From CAJXYS01 sp913063035 (GTDB lineage: Bacteria; Pseudomonadota; Alphaproteobacteria; Rhodobacterales; Rhodobacteraceae): DNA of 64,000 bases. Where the stretch lies: contig NZ_JBOCEG010000007.1 in the NCBI RefSeq assembly GCF_050586465.1, positions 161,092 through 225,091 of the forward strand, written 5' to 3'. Below, piece after piece: positions 24,897 through 34,213 of the stretch (position 1 is the first letter of the stretch; every line of letters begins with the position of its first letter). The position numbers were made by a program, and so were the translations under genes. Under the pieces are notes generated by a model, which was not told where the DNA came from, made no database searches, and saw only the letters and a program-made list of their open reading frames with translations.

Positions 24897-27809
24897 ATGC
24901 TTAGGAAAAAGACCAACGGGGTTGCGCGACGCCCCCAGCGGACAAGTATCCTGTCTGAGGTCGCCGGGAAATCCGTCGACCGCCGCGCCTTCCTGCGCGG
25001 CTCGGGCCTGGCCATCGGCGGCCTGGCCGCAATCGGCGCCACGGGCGGCACCGTGACCCAGGCATCGGCCCAGAACGCCGCCGACCAGGCGGTCGAAACG
25101 GTCAAGTCCGTCTGCACCCACTGCTCGGTCGGCTGCACCGTCATCGCCGAGGTTCAGAACGGCGTCTGGACGGGCCAGGAGCCCGGCTGGGACAGCCCCT
25201 TCAACCTGGGCGCCCACTGCGCCAAGGGCGCCGCGGTCCGCGAGCACGCCCATGGCGAGCGCCGGCTCAAATACCCGATGAAGAAAGAGGGCGGCGCGTG
25301 GAAGCGCATCAGCTGGGAACAGGCGATCGACGAGATCGGCGACGGCATGATGCAGATCCGCGAGGAAAGCGGCCCGGACAGCGTCTACTGGCTCGGCTCG
25401 GCCAAGCACAGCAACGAGCAGGCCTACCTGTTCCGCAAGTTCGCCGCCTACTGGGGCACGAACAACGTGGATCACCAGGCGCGGATCTGTCACTCCACCA
25501 CCGTTGCGGGTGTTGCGAACACATGGGGCTACGGCGCCATGACCAACAGCTACAACGACATCCACAACAGCCGCGCGATCTTCATCATCGGCGGCAACCC
25601 CGCCGAGGCGCACCCGGTCTCGCTGCTGCACGTTCTGCGCGCGAAAGAGCAGAACAACGCGCCGCTGATCGTCTGCGACCCGCGCTTCACCCGCACCGCG
25701 GCCCATGCCGACGAATACGTCCGCTTCCGGCCCGGCACCGACGTGGCGCTGGTCTGGGGCATCCTCTGGCACATCTTCGAGAACGGCTGGGAGGACAAGG
25801 AGTTCATCCGCACCCGTGTCTGGGGGATGGACCAGATCAAGGAAGAGGTCGCCAAGTGGACCCCCGAGGAAGTCGAGCGCGTGACCGGCACGCCGGGCAG
25901 CCAGCTCGAGCGCGTGGCGCGCACCATGGCCAACAACCGTCCCGGCACGGTGATCTGGTGCATGGGCGGCACGCAGCACACCAACGGCAACAACAACACC
26001 CGTGCCTACTGCATCCTGCAGCTGGCCCTGGGCAACATGGGCACGTCCGGCGGCGGCACGAACATCTTCCGCGGCCATGACAACGTGCAGGGCGCGACCG
26101 ATCTCGGCGTGCTCAGCCATACGCTGCCGGGCTATTACGGCCTGTCCAAGGGCGCCTGGGCGCACTGGGCGCGTGTCTGGGGCGAGGACCCGGAATGGCT
26201 GGCCGGCCAGTTCGACACGCTCGAGGGCGCGGACGGCAAGACCAAGTCGCTGCAGAACCTCACCGGTATCCCGGTCAGCCGCTGGATCGACGGCATCCTC
26301 GAGGACGCGGAGAACATGGACCAGCCGAACAACGTTCGCGCCATGGTGCTTTGGGGCCACGCGCCCAACTCGCAGACCCGCATGACCGAGATGAAGACGG
26401 CGATGGAAAAGCTCGACATGCTGGTCGTCATCGATCCCTACCCGACCGTCTCGGCGGTGCTGCAGGATCGCGAGGACGGCGTCTACCTGCTGCCGGCCTG
26501 CACGCAGTTCGAGACCTACGGCTCGGTCACCGCGTCGAACCGGTCGCTGCAGTGGCGCGAGAAGGTGGTCGACCCGCTCTTCGAGTCGAAGTCGGATCAC
26601 GAGATCGTCGGCCTCTTCGCCAAGAAGTTCGGCTTCCACGATCGCATGTTCCGCAACATCGCGATCGAGGATGACGGCGTGACGCCGAACGTCGAGGACA
26701 CGCTGCGCGAGATCAATCGCGGCATGTGGACCATTGGCTATACCGGCCAGTCGCCGGAACGGCTGAAGCTGCACATGGAAAACCAGCACACCTTCGACAG
26801 GACCACCCTGCAGGCGGTGGGCGGCCCGGCCGACGGCGACTATTACGGCCTGCCCTGGCCGTCCTGGGGCACGCCCGAGATGAACCACCCGGGCACGCCG
26901 AACCTCTACGACATGTCCAAGCCGGTCTCGCGGGGCGGGCTCACCTTCCGCGCGCGCTTCGGCGTCGAGCGGAACGGCGACAACCTGCTGGCCGAAGGCG
27001 TCTACAGCCAGGGCTCGGAAATCCAGGACGGGTATCCCGAGTTCACGATGCAGATGCTGATGGATCTCGGCTGGGATTCCGATCTCACCGCCGAGGAACG
27101 CGCCGCCATCGAGGCGGTCGCCGGCGGGCCGGACAACATCGGCAGCGTCAACTGGAAGACCGACCTGTCGGGCGGCATCCAGCGGGTGGCGATCAAGCAC
27201 GAATGCGCGCCCTTCGGCAACGCCAAGGCGCGGGCGGTCGTGTGGACCTTCCCCGACCCGGTGCCGCTGCACCGCGAGCCGCTCTACACGCCGCGGCGCG
27301 ACCTGGTCGCGGATTATCCGACCTACGAGGACAAGAAGTTCTACCGGCTTCCGACGATGTACGCGTCGATCCAGAAGAACGACTTCTCGAAGGACTACCC
27401 GATCATCCTCACCTCCGGCCGACTGGTCGAGTACGAGGGCGGCGGGGACGAGACCCGGTCGAACCCGTGGCTGGCCGAACTGCAGCAGGACATGTTCGTC
27501 GAGATCAACCCGCGCGACGCCAACAATCTCGGCGTGCGGGACGGCGCACAGGTCTGGGTCGAAGGACCCGAGGGCGGCAAGGTCAAGGTGATGGCCATGG
27601 TCACCGAACGTGTCGGGGCGGGCGTTGCCTTCATGCCCTTCCACTTCGGCGGCCATTTCCAGGGCAAGGACCTGCGGGACAAGTATCCCGACGGCGCCGA
27701 CCCCTATGTGCTGGGGGAATCCACCAACACCGCCCAGACCTATGGCTACGACTCGGTGACCCAGATGCAGGAGACGAAAGCGACTCTCTGCAAGATCATG
27801 CCGGCCTAA
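24897..27809 (+). CDS. fdhA: Formate dehydrogenase alpha subunit (Mo/W-bisPGD, Cys form)
   Basis: 970 residues. It has a Tat signal with RR at 29-30, a [4Fe-4S] site Cys73-x2-Cys76-x3-Cys80-x27-Cys108, then the molybdopterin oxidoreductase domains and C-terminal molydopterin-binding domain (about 830-970). The metal ligand is Cys198 in DHQARICHS, where E. coli FdnG has selenocysteine; the His and downstream Arg motif are kept. It oxidises formate to CO2 at the periplasmic face. ATG 24897 has GAGG upstream; an in-frame extension to 24690 overlaps the Tat peptide gene and is rejected. First of the alpha-beta-gamma series. Confidence 0.95.
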   Translation: MLRKKTNGVARRPQRTSILSEVAGKSVDRRAFLRGSGLAIGGLAAIGATGGTVTQASAQNAADQAVETVKSVCTHCSVGCTVIAEVQNGVWTGQEPGWDSPFNLGAHCAKGAAVREHAHGERRLKYPMKKEGGAWKRISWEQAIDEIGDGMMQIREESGPDSVYWLGSAKHSNEQAYLFRKFAAYWGTNNVDHQARICHSTTVAGVANTWGYGAMTNSYNDIHNSRAIFIIGGNPAEAHPVSLLHVLRAKEQNNAPLIVCDPRFTRTAAHADEYVRFRPGTDVALVWGILWHIFENGWEDKEFIRTRVWGMDQIKEEVAKWTPEEVERVTGTPGSQLERVARTMANNRPGTVIWCMGGTQHTNGNNNTRAYCILQLALGNMGTSGGGTNIFRGHDNVQGATDLGVLSHTLPGYYGLSKGAWAHWARVWGEDPEWLAGQFDTLEGADGKTKSLQNLTGIPVSRWIDGILEDAENMDQPNNVRAMVLWGHAPNSQTRMTEMKTAMEKLDMLVVIDPYPTVSAVLQDREDGVYLLPACTQFETYGSVTASNRSLQWREKVVDPLFESKSDHEIVGLFAKKFGFHDRMFRNIAIEDDGVTPNVEDTLREINRGMWTIGYTGQSPERLKLHMENQHTFDRTTLQAVGGPADGDYYGLPWPSWGTPEMNHPGTPNLYDMSKPVSRGGLTFRARFGVERNGDNLLAEGVYSQGSEIQDGYPEFTMQMLMDLGWDSDLTAEERAAIEAVAGGPDNIGSVNWKTDLSGGIQRVAIKHECAPFGNAKARAVVWTFPDPVPLHREPLYTPRRDLVADYPTYEDKKFYRLPTMYASIQKNDFSKDYPIILTSGRLVEYEGGGDETRSNPWLAELQQDMFVEINPRDANNLGVRDGAQVWVEGPEGGKVKVMAMVTERVGAGVAFMPFHFGGHFQGKDLRDKYPDGADPYVLGESTNTAQTYGYDSVTQMQETKATLCKIMPA

Positions 27810-27822
27810 GGAGGACTGACAG

Positions 27823-28455
27823 ATGGCTACACAAGTCGACAATTCCGGTGGGCTCGAAGGCCGCGCACGCGCCAAGTTCCTCTGCGATGCGGAACGGTGC
27901 ATCGAGTGCAACGCCTGCGTCACCGCGTGCAAGAACGAGCACGAGGTGCCCTGGGGCATCAACCGCCGCCGGGTGGTGACGATCCAGGACGGCAAGCCGG
28001 GCGAGCGATCGATCTCGGTGGCGTGCATGCACTGCTCGGACGCGCCGTGCATGGCCGTGTGCCCGGTGGACTGCTTCTACCAGCAGGAAGACGGGATCGT
28101 CCTGCACTCCAAGGATCTCTGCATCGGCTGCGGCTATTGCTTCTACGCGTGCCCCTTCGGCGCGCCGCAATTCCCGCAGGCGGGCAATTTCGGGTCCCGC
28201 GGCAAGATGGACAAGTGCACCTTCTGCGCCGGCGGTCCGGAAGAGACCCACTCGACGGCCGAGTTCGCCAAGTACGGGCGCAACCGGATCGCGGAAGGCA
28301 AGCTGCCGATCTGCGCCGAGATGTGCTCGACCAAGGCGCTTCTGGCCGGCGACGGCGACGTCGTCTCGGGCATCTACCGCGAACGCGTGGTGGCCCGCGG
28401 CTTCGGCTCCGGCGCCTGGGGCTGGGGTACGGCCTACGATCAGAAGGGCGGCTGA
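27823..28455 (+). CDS. fdhB: Formate dehydrogenase beta subunit (four [4Fe-4S])
   Basis: 210 residues with four cysteine clusters of the FDH3-type iron-sulfur subunit: C26-x2-C29-x2-C32-x3-C36 near the N terminus, CMHCSDAPCMAVCP, CIGCGYCFYACP and KCTFCAGG. It passes electrons from FdhA to the membrane cytochrome. There is no signal peptide, so it should be exported by the Tat route bound to FdhA. AAGGAGG stands 11 nt before ATG 27823, 13 bp after fdhA. A strong stem-loop follows the stop. Confidence 0.93.
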   Translation: MATQVDNSGGLEGRARAKFLCDAERCIECNACVTACKNEHEVPWGINRRRVVTIQDGKPGERSISVACMHCSDAPCMAVCPVDCFYQQEDGIVLHSKDLCIGCGYCFYACPFGAPQFPQAGNFGSRGKMDKCTFCAGGPEETHSTAEFAKYGRNRIAEGKLPICAEMCSTKALLAGDGDVVSGIYRERVVARGFGSGAWGWGTAYDQKGG

Positions 28456-28473
28456 GCCGTTCCCGAGCGAACC

Positions 28474-28506
28474 GGCAGGGGCGGCCCGCTGCGGGCGGCC
28501 CCTGCC
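28474..28506 (+). terminator. Strong stem-loop between fdhB and fdhC
   Basis: GGCAGGGGC (28474-28482) pairs perfectly with GCCCCTGCC (28498-28506), and an inner GCCCG/CGGGC lengthens the stem. No T-run follows, so it is more likely an mRNA-stabilising or attenuating hairpin within the operon than a full terminator. Confidence 0.5.
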
Positions 28507-28572
28507 CCTTCCCCGACACATGGCTTTTCCGGGCCCGGGTTTCCCGGCCCCGCGCAAGAGAGGCGAATAACA

Positions 28573-29805
28573 ATGCGTCGCGCGCTTCACGCTTTCATCC
28601 TGTTTCTGAGCCTCGCCCTGGGCGGTACCGCCTTCGCGCAGGACATCGGTCCCGACACGGACCAGGATCCGCGGGCCGCGACCGGCGGCGCCCAGACGCT
28701 CGAGGATATCCTCGCCCGCCAGCGCGGCCAGCAGATCGACGACAGCTTCCGCCGCGAGGCGACCGGCGGCGACACGCCGTCATCGGCCTTCGCGCCGGAA
28801 CTGGGCACGCTCGGCGCCGCCTCGGACGCCGAGGTGTTCAGGGCGCTGCGCTACAATTCCGCCGATGTGCGGCTCTCCTCGTCGGCCGCGGCCCGCGCCA
28901 AGGGCGCCGAGGTGCTGGTCCAGGACCGCGGCATGTGGTGGCTCCAGTTCCGCGAGGGTCCGCTGCTGACCTATGGCGGCTACCTGATGCTGGGCACGCT
29001 GGCGGCGCTGGCGCTTTTTTACCTGCTGCGCGGGCGCATCCGGATCGACGGCCCCAAGACCGGGCGCCGGATCCTGCGCTTCACCGCGATCGAGCGCTTC
29101 GGCCACTGGCTGACGGCGGGCTCCTTCATCCTGCTCGGCATCACCGGGCTGGTCACGCTGTTCGGGCGCATCGGGCTGATTCCGATCATGGGCAGGGAAA
29201 ACTACGCCCTGCTCGCCCAGGGCAGCAAATGGGTGCACAACAACGTGTCCTGGGCCTTCATGCTGGGGCTGGTGCTGATCTTCGTGATGTGGGTCGTCCA
29301 CAACATCCCGAACAGGACCGACCTGAAATGGCTGGCCGTGGGCGGTGGCCTGTTCTCCAAGAACGTCCACCCGCCGGCCAAGAAGTTCAACGCGGGCCAG
29401 AAGATCATCTTCTGGGCGGTGATCCTTCTGGGCGCGTCGATCTCGGCCTCGGGGCTGTCGCTGCTGTTCCCCTTCGAGCTGCCGATGTTCGCCAAGACCT
29501 TCGTCGTGCTGAACCAGACCGGCCTGCCGCAGGCGCTTGGCTTCGGCACCCTGCCCGAGGTGCTGGCCCCGCATGAAGAGATGCAGTTCGCGCAGCTCTG
29601 GCACGCGATCGTGGCCTTCGTCTTCATGGCGATCATCCTGGCGCATATCTATCTCGGCTCGGTCGGGATGGAAGGCGCCTTCGACGCGATGGGCTCCGGC
29701 GAGGTCGAGGAACAGTGGGCCAGGGAGCACCACGGTCTCTGGGTCGCGGAGATGGAGGAAAAGCAATCCGCGACCGGCTCGGGTGCCACCACCCCGGCGG
29801 AATGA
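28573..29805 (+). CDS. fdhC: Formate dehydrogenase gamma subunit (cytochrome b556) with periplasmic N-terminal extension
   Basis: 410 residues. A signal-like hydrophobic N terminus (to about residue 23) precedes a ~100-residue polar region, then a membrane helix (LLTYGGYLMLGTLAALALFYL) and the four-helix diheme cytochrome b domain starting FTAIERFGHWLTAGSFILLGITG, with further His in KWVHNNVSW, VVHNIPN, QLWHAIVAF and ILAHIY. It moves electrons from FdhB to quinone. It ends in an ATGA overlap with the WD40-cytochrome gene, which therefore belongs to the same operon. Confidence 0.92.
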   Translation: MRRALHAFILFLSLALGGTAFAQDIGPDTDQDPRAATGGAQTLEDILARQRGQQIDDSFRREATGGDTPSSAFAPELGTLGAASDAEVFRALRYNSADVRLSSSAAARAKGAEVLVQDRGMWWLQFREGPLLTYGGYLMLGTLAALALFYLLRGRIRIDGPKTGRRILRFTAIERFGHWLTAGSFILLGITGLVTLFGRIGLIPIMGRENYALLAQGSKWVHNNVSWAFMLGLVLIFVMWVVHNIPNRTDLKWLAVGGGLFSKNVHPPAKKFNAGQKIIFWAVILLGASISASGLSLLFPFELPMFAKTFVVLNQTGLPQALGFGTLPEVLAPHEEMQFAQLWHAIVAFVFMAIILAHIYLGSVGMEGAFDAMGSGEVEEQWAREHHGLWVAEMEEKQSATGSGATTPAE

Positions 29806-31109
29806 TGCGCCGGGGTCTGGCCGCGGCCCTCTGGATGGCCTGCGGCGCCGTGGCCGCGGCGGCGCAGGACTTCACGCTGCGCGAAGGGCATGGCGGCCCC
29901 ATCATGGGCGTCGCGGTGCTGGACGCCGCTGGCCGGATCGCCACGGCGAGCTTCGACAACTCGGTAGGGCTCTGGTCGGGGACCACGCCCAGCTGGCGCG
30001 ACGGGCACCGGGCCGCCGTCAACGTCGTGGCGGGCCTGCCGGATGGCGGGCTCGTGTCCGGCGGCGATGATTTCCGCGTCCTGCGCTGGCCGGCAGGCGG
30101 CGGCGCCCCGTCGGAGCTGATCCTGCACAAGGGCAAGGTGATGGGGCTGGCGGTCGCGCCGGACGGTGGCGTGGCCTCGGCCAGCTGGGACGGCACGGTC
30201 GGCCTGGCGGAGCCGGACGGCACGCTGCGCTATCTCCGCGGGCATGACGGCACGGTGAGTGCCGTCGCCTTCTCGGCGGATGGCCGCCGGCTCTATTCCG
30301 GCGCGGCGGACGGCACGCTGCGGGTCTGGGACCGGGAGACCGGTGCCGAGACGGGCCAGCTGGTACGCGGCGGTTTCGGCATCAACGAGATCGCCCTGCC
30401 CCCCGACGACTCCTGGCTCGCCTACGGCACGGTGGACGGCGTGGTCAGGATCATCGCCCCCGGCGACGGCCGCGAACTGGCGGACCTGACGCTCGATCGC
30501 CGGCCGGTCCTGGCGCTGGCCCATGATCCGGTGCAGGGCCAGCTCGCCATCGGCGACGGCGACGGCTACATCATGGTGGTCTCGACCGCCGACTGGAGCA
30601 TCCTGCGCGATTTCCGCGCCACGACGCACGGGCCGATCTGGGCGCTCGCCTTCTCGCCGGACGGCACGGTGGTGCATGCCGGCGGGCTCGACGAGGCGCT
30701 GCACAGCTGGCCGGTCGCACGGCTCGGCGCGCAGGACCCGATGCAGGACGCCGGCAAGAGCTTCCTGCGCGACCCCGCCGAGATGACGAACGGCGAGCGG
30801 CAATTCGCGCGGAAATGCTCGATCTGTCACGTGCTGACTCCGGGCACGGCGCGGCGGGCGGGCCCGACGCTTTACGGACTTTTCGGGCGCCGGGCGGGCA
30901 CCGTGCCCGACTACAGCTATTCGCCCGCGCTCGAGAGTTCCGATATCGTCTGGACGGCGGAGACCGTGGCCGCCCTGTTCGACGAGGGCCCCGATCACTA
31001 CGTTCCGGGGACGAAAATGCCCATGCAGCGCATCACCCGCGCCAGCGACCGCGCGGATCTCGTCGATTATCTCCGGCGCGTCACGCGCCCAGCAAAGGAG
31101 CAGCAATGA
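29802..31109 (+). CDS. Periplasmic WD40-repeat / cytochrome c fusion
   Basis: 435 residues. A signal peptide (MMRRGLAAALWMACGAVAAAA) is followed by about seven WD40-like blades (to about residue 300; recurring GTVGLAEPDG, DGTLRVWDRE, DGVVRII patterns), then a class I cytochrome c domain with CSICH at 339-343, the GPTLYGLFGR stretch and an axial Met in PGTKMPMQ. It is exported and may accept electrons or scaffold formate dehydrogenase partners. Start ATG 29802 overlaps fdhC by 4 bp, and its stop overlaps the next tiny gene by 4 bp, so tight coupling is certain. Confidence 0.85.
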   Translation: MMRRGLAAALWMACGAVAAAAQDFTLREGHGGPIMGVAVLDAAGRIATASFDNSVGLWSGTTPSWRDGHRAAVNVVAGLPDGGLVSGGDDFRVLRWPAGGGAPSELILHKGKVMGLAVAPDGGVASASWDGTVGLAEPDGTLRYLRGHDGTVSAVAFSADGRRLYSGAADGTLRVWDRETGAETGQLVRGGFGINEIALPPDDSWLAYGTVDGVVRIIAPGDGRELADLTLDRRPVLALAHDPVQGQLAIGDGDGYIMVVSTADWSILRDFRATTHGPIWALAFSPDGTVVHAGGLDEALHSWPVARLGAQDPMQDAGKSFLRDPAEMTNGERQFARKCSICHVLTPGTARRAGPTLYGLFGRRAGTVPDYSYSPALESSDIVWTAETVAALFDEGPDHYVPGTKMPMQRITRASDRADLVDYLRRVTRPAKEQQ

Positions 31110-31231
31110 AAGCCATGATCATCGCCTTCATCGCGGTCGCCGCGATCGCGGTCGCCGCCGATATCGCGCTGGACCGGATCGGCTTCTCGGCCCAGGACCG
31201 GACCGCGGGCAGCGACGTGCGCCTCGACTGA
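31106..31231 (+). CDS. 41-residue single-helix membrane peptide closing the fdh operon
   Basis: 41 residues, MKAMIIAFIAVAAIAVAADIA giving one membrane helix, then a polar tail (about 20 residues). AAGGAG precedes ATG 31106, and the ATG overlaps the stop of the cytochrome gene (ATGA). Small single-span peptides of this kind are often accessory subunits of respiratory complexes; here that is inference. I do not recognise a family. Confidence 0.65.
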   Translation: MKAMIIAFIAVAAIAVAADIALDRIGFSAQDRTAGSDVRLD

Positions 31232-31261
31232 TCCCGGGCGCCGGCCCCGGCGCCGCCGGGC

Positions 31262-32668
31262 TCAGCCGGTGACGCGGAACCATGTCATCATGCCCGAGGC
31301 CGCATGGGCCAGCATGTGACAGTGAAAGAGCCAGTCGCCGGGATTGTCGGCCACGAAACCGATCTCGCGCGTCTCGCCCCGATCCACCAGCAGCGTGTCC
31401 CGCCAAGGCCCGCGCGCGCCGTCCGCGCCGATCTCGCGGAAATGGTGGCCGTGGACATGCATCGCGTGGGGAAAGGCGGTGTCGTTGCGGATCGCGACGC
31501 GCACCTCCTCGCCGCGGTCCAGTTCGGCGAGCGGCGCGTCGGGCATGCCCACCATGCCGTTGAAGGCCCAGAACTGGTTGGCCCCGGCGATCTCGCGCAT
31601 GTCGGCCGCGCGGCCGTTCAGCATCGCGCCCTGCATCCCGCCCATCGCGCCGCCTTCCATGTGCAGCGTGAGCCGCCGGGCGGTACCGGGCGCCTTCAGG
31701 GCGGTCACCGGGTTGGGCGGCAGCGCGCCAGGCGCGTCGCGGCGCGCGGCGCCGGCCTGGCCGGCGACGGCAAAGACGGCCTGGGCATAGCCGCCGTCGC
31801 GCTCCTGGCGAACGAGGAAGGCCTCGCCCCCCGGCTCTGCGATGACGTCGACGATCAGGTCCGCCCGCTGTGCCGGGGCCAGCGTCAGGGTGGCGGTCAG
31901 CGGCGCGGGCGTCTCCAGCGGCATGCCGTCGAGCGCCATGAGCCAGCCCTCCAGCCCCATCAGGCCAAGCCGGAAGATCCGCGCGTTCGACGCGTTGACG
32001 AGCCGCAGACGCAGCCGCTCGTGACGCCGGGCGGCCAGCTCAAGGGTCTGCGCCCCGTTCGTTGTGATGTAATTGCCGATCCGCCCGGCATGGGAGCGGT
32101 CATGCGGCATCTCGAAATTCGCGGCCAGTTGCCCGGTCGCGGGATCGATGCGCCAGTCGTCGAGAACCAGCACCTCCTCGCGGTCGACCTCGGGCGGGTC
32201 CGGCTCTTCGACGATGAGCGCCCCGTAGAGGCCGCGCGCCACCTGTTCGTAGGATTTCTCGTGCGCGTGGTACCAGTAGGTCCCGGCATCGGGCAGCGCG
32301 AAATCGTAGTCGAAGCTGGCGCCGGGCGGGACGGCATCCTGCGTCAGCCCCGGCACCCCGTCCATGGCGTTGTCGATGCGGATGCCGTGCCAGTGAACCG
32401 TGGTCGCCGCGGGCAACCGGTTTTCCAGCCGGCGCCGCAGCCGCGCCCCCTGCGCGAGGCGCAGCTCCGGCCCCGGCGAGCGGCCGGCATAGGACCAGAG
32501 ACGGGTTTCGGGGTATTCCGGGGGCAGCAGCCGGGCGGACAGCTCTTCGGTCCGAAGGACCGGCATCGCCGCGGCCGCGGCGCCGAGCGTCCGCGGCAGC
32601 GCCGGCAGCGCCGCGCCGGCCGCCATCCCGGCCAGCAGCCTGCGCCGTGTCAGGGTCATGTCTTTCAT
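31262..32668 (-). CDS. Tat-exported multicopper oxidase
   Basis: 468 residues with a Tat signal (TRRRLLAGMAAGAALPAL). Three cupredoxin domains are evident, with copper ligands in VHWHGIRIDN, YWYHAHEKS, HAMHVHGHHF and FHCHMLAHAASGM (type 1 Cys-His with axial Met, type 2/3 His pairs). It oxidises Cu(I), metals or phenolics with O2 reduction in the periplasm. The family includes CueO/CopA and SufI-like members; intact ligands argue for an active oxidase. It converges on the fdh operon with 30 bp between and is divergent from the N-ATPase operon. Confidence 0.9.
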   Translation of the reverse strand: MKDMTLTRRRLLAGMAAGAALPALPRTLGAAAAAMPVLRTEELSARLLPPEYPETRLWSYAGRSPGPELRLAQGARLRRRLENRLPAATTVHWHGIRIDNAMDGVPGLTQDAVPPGASFDYDFALPDAGTYWYHAHEKSYEQVARGLYGALIVEEPDPPEVDREEVLVLDDWRIDPATGQLAANFEMPHDRSHAGRIGNYITTNGAQTLELAARRHERLRLRLVNASNARIFRLGLMGLEGWLMALDGMPLETPAPLTATLTLAPAQRADLIVDVIAEPGGEAFLVRQERDGGYAQAVFAVAGQAGAARRDAPGALPPNPVTALKAPGTARRLTLHMEGGAMGGMQGAMLNGRAADMREIAGANQFWAFNGMVGMPDAPLAELDRGEEVRVAIRNDTAFPHAMHVHGHHFREIGADGARGPWRDTLLVDRGETREIGFVADNPGDWLFHCHMLAHAASGMMTWFRVTG

Positions 32669-32824
32669 GCGCCGGAGTATAGCGCATCCCCGCGCTGGGG
32701 GTAGCGCCGATGCCGCGCATTTGACGCAGGCCGGGGGCTATGGGCTAAGTCCCGCCAACGCGTTACCATGCCGGCGAACGGAGCCACCGCGGCCCGCGGG
32801 CCGCGCCAGCAGGGCGGAGGCGGA

Positions 32825-34213
32825 ATGTCCAGCGCCGAGACGACCGGACGCATGACCGCGATTTCGGGCAGCGTGGCCGAAATCCGCTTTCCCGGCGCGG
32901 TGCCGCGGATCGGCACCCTGCTGCTGGCCGGCGAGGCCCGCGACATCCGGATCGAGGTGGCGAGCCTCGTTGCCGCCGATACGGTGCGTGGCCTGGTGCT
33001 CAATCCCGGGCCGGAACTGCGGCTGGGCATGGCCGTCCATTCCACCGGCCGGCCGCTCAGCGTGCCGGTGGGCGATGCGCTTCTCGGGCGGATGCTCAAC
33101 GTCTTCGGCGAGACCATCGACGGCGGCAGCGACCTGGTCGACCTGCCCCGCAGGTCGATCCACGGCCGTCCGGTGCCGCTGGCCCGGCGCCGGGTCGAGG
33201 GCGAGATCTTCGAGACCGGCATCAAGGCGATCGACCTTCTCAGCCCGCTGGAACGCGGCGGCAAGGCCGGGCTCTATGGCGGTGCGGGGGTCGGCAAGAC
33301 GGTGCTGATCACCGAGATGATCCACAACATGGTCGCCGAATACGAGGGCGTCAGCCTCTTTTGCGGGATCGGCGAGCGATCGCGCGAGGCCGAGGAGCTG
33401 TACCGCGAGATGGACGCGGCCGGCGTGCTGGAGCGCACGGTGATGGTGTTCGGCCAGATGAACGAAAGCCCCGGCGTGCGCTTTCGCGTGGGCCACGCCG
33501 CGCTGACGATGGCCGAGTATTTCCGCGACGACATGCGCAGCGACGTGCTGGTGCTGATCGACAACATCTTCCGCTTCGTGCAGGCCGGCTCAGAGGTGTC
33601 GGGGCTGCTCGGGCGCATCCCCTCGCGGGTGGGCTACCAGCCCTCGCTCGGCACAGAACTGGCCGATCTCGAAGAGCGCATCTGCTCGACGGAGTCGGGC
33701 CGCATGACCTCGATCCAGGCGGTCTACGTGCCGGCGGACGATTTCACCGATCCCGCGGCCACGCATACCTTCTCGCATCTCTCCGCCTCGATCGTGCTGT
33801 CGCGCAAGAAGGCCTCGCAGGGACTCTACCCGGCCATCGACCCGCTGCGATCCTATTCCAAGATGCTGACGCCGGGCACGGTCAGCGATCGCCATTACCG
33901 CGTCGCGCGCGACGTGCGCAACGCGCTGTCGCAATACGAGGATCTCAAGGACATCATCGCGATGCTGGGGATGGAGGAACTGTCCGAGCAGGATCGCGCC
34001 ACGGTCTCCCGCGCGCGTCGGCTGGAACGGTTCCTGACCCAGCCCTTCTTCACCACCGAGCAGTTCACCGGCAAGCCGGGCCGCTTCGTGGCACTGGAGG
34101 ACACCCTCGAATCCTGCGAGGCGATCCTCGGCGACGCCTTCTCGGACCGGCCGGAGAGCGATTTCTACATGATCGGCACCGTCGCCGAACTGGAGGATGC
34201 GGATGCGGCTTAA
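32825..34213 (+). CDS. atpD: N-ATPase beta subunit
   Basis: 462 residues. The catalytic subunit of a second, N-type F1Fo ATPase: P-loop GGAGVGKTVLI, catalytic GIGERSREAEE (Glu in GER) and the DNIFRFVQAGSEVSGLLGRIPSRVGYQP stretch typical of F1 beta. It is the first gene of the operon atpD-C-Q-R-B-E-F-A-G, the hallmark N-ATPase order, which differs from the housekeeping atp operon and lacks a delta subunit. ATG 32825 follows GGAGGCGGA. It should couple ATP hydrolysis or synthesis to ion flow at the inner membrane. Confidence 0.95.
   Translation: MSSAETTGRMTAISGSVAEIRFPGAVPRIGTLLLAGEARDIRIEVASLVAADTVRGLVLNPGPELRLGMAVHSTGRPLSVPVGDALLGRMLNVFGETIDGGSDLVDLPRRSIHGRPVPLARRRVEGEIFETGIKAIDLLSPLERGGKAGLYGGAGVGKTVLITEMIHNMVAEYEGVSLFCGIGERSREAEELYREMDAAGVLERTVMVFGQMNESPGVRFRVGHAALTMAEYFRDDMRSDVLVLIDNIFRFVQAGSEVSGLLGRIPSRVGYQPSLGTELADLEERICSTESGRMTSIQAVYVPADDFTDPAATHTFSHLSASIVLSRKKASQGLYPAIDPLRSYSKMLTPGTVSDRHYRVARDVRNALSQYEDLKDIIAMLGMEELSEQDRATVSRARRLERFLTQPFFTTEQFTGKPGRFVALEDTLESCEAILGDAFSDRPESDFYMIGTVAELEDADAA

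Noticed and set aside
25485..25495. Selenocysteine (UGA) in fdhA
   Set aside because: The codon is TGT (Cys) and the frame is continuous.
24879..28052. 1057-codon open frame antisense to fdhA and fdhB
   Set aside because: It mirrors third-position GC bias of two certain genes, lacks motifs, and cannot be real while they are.
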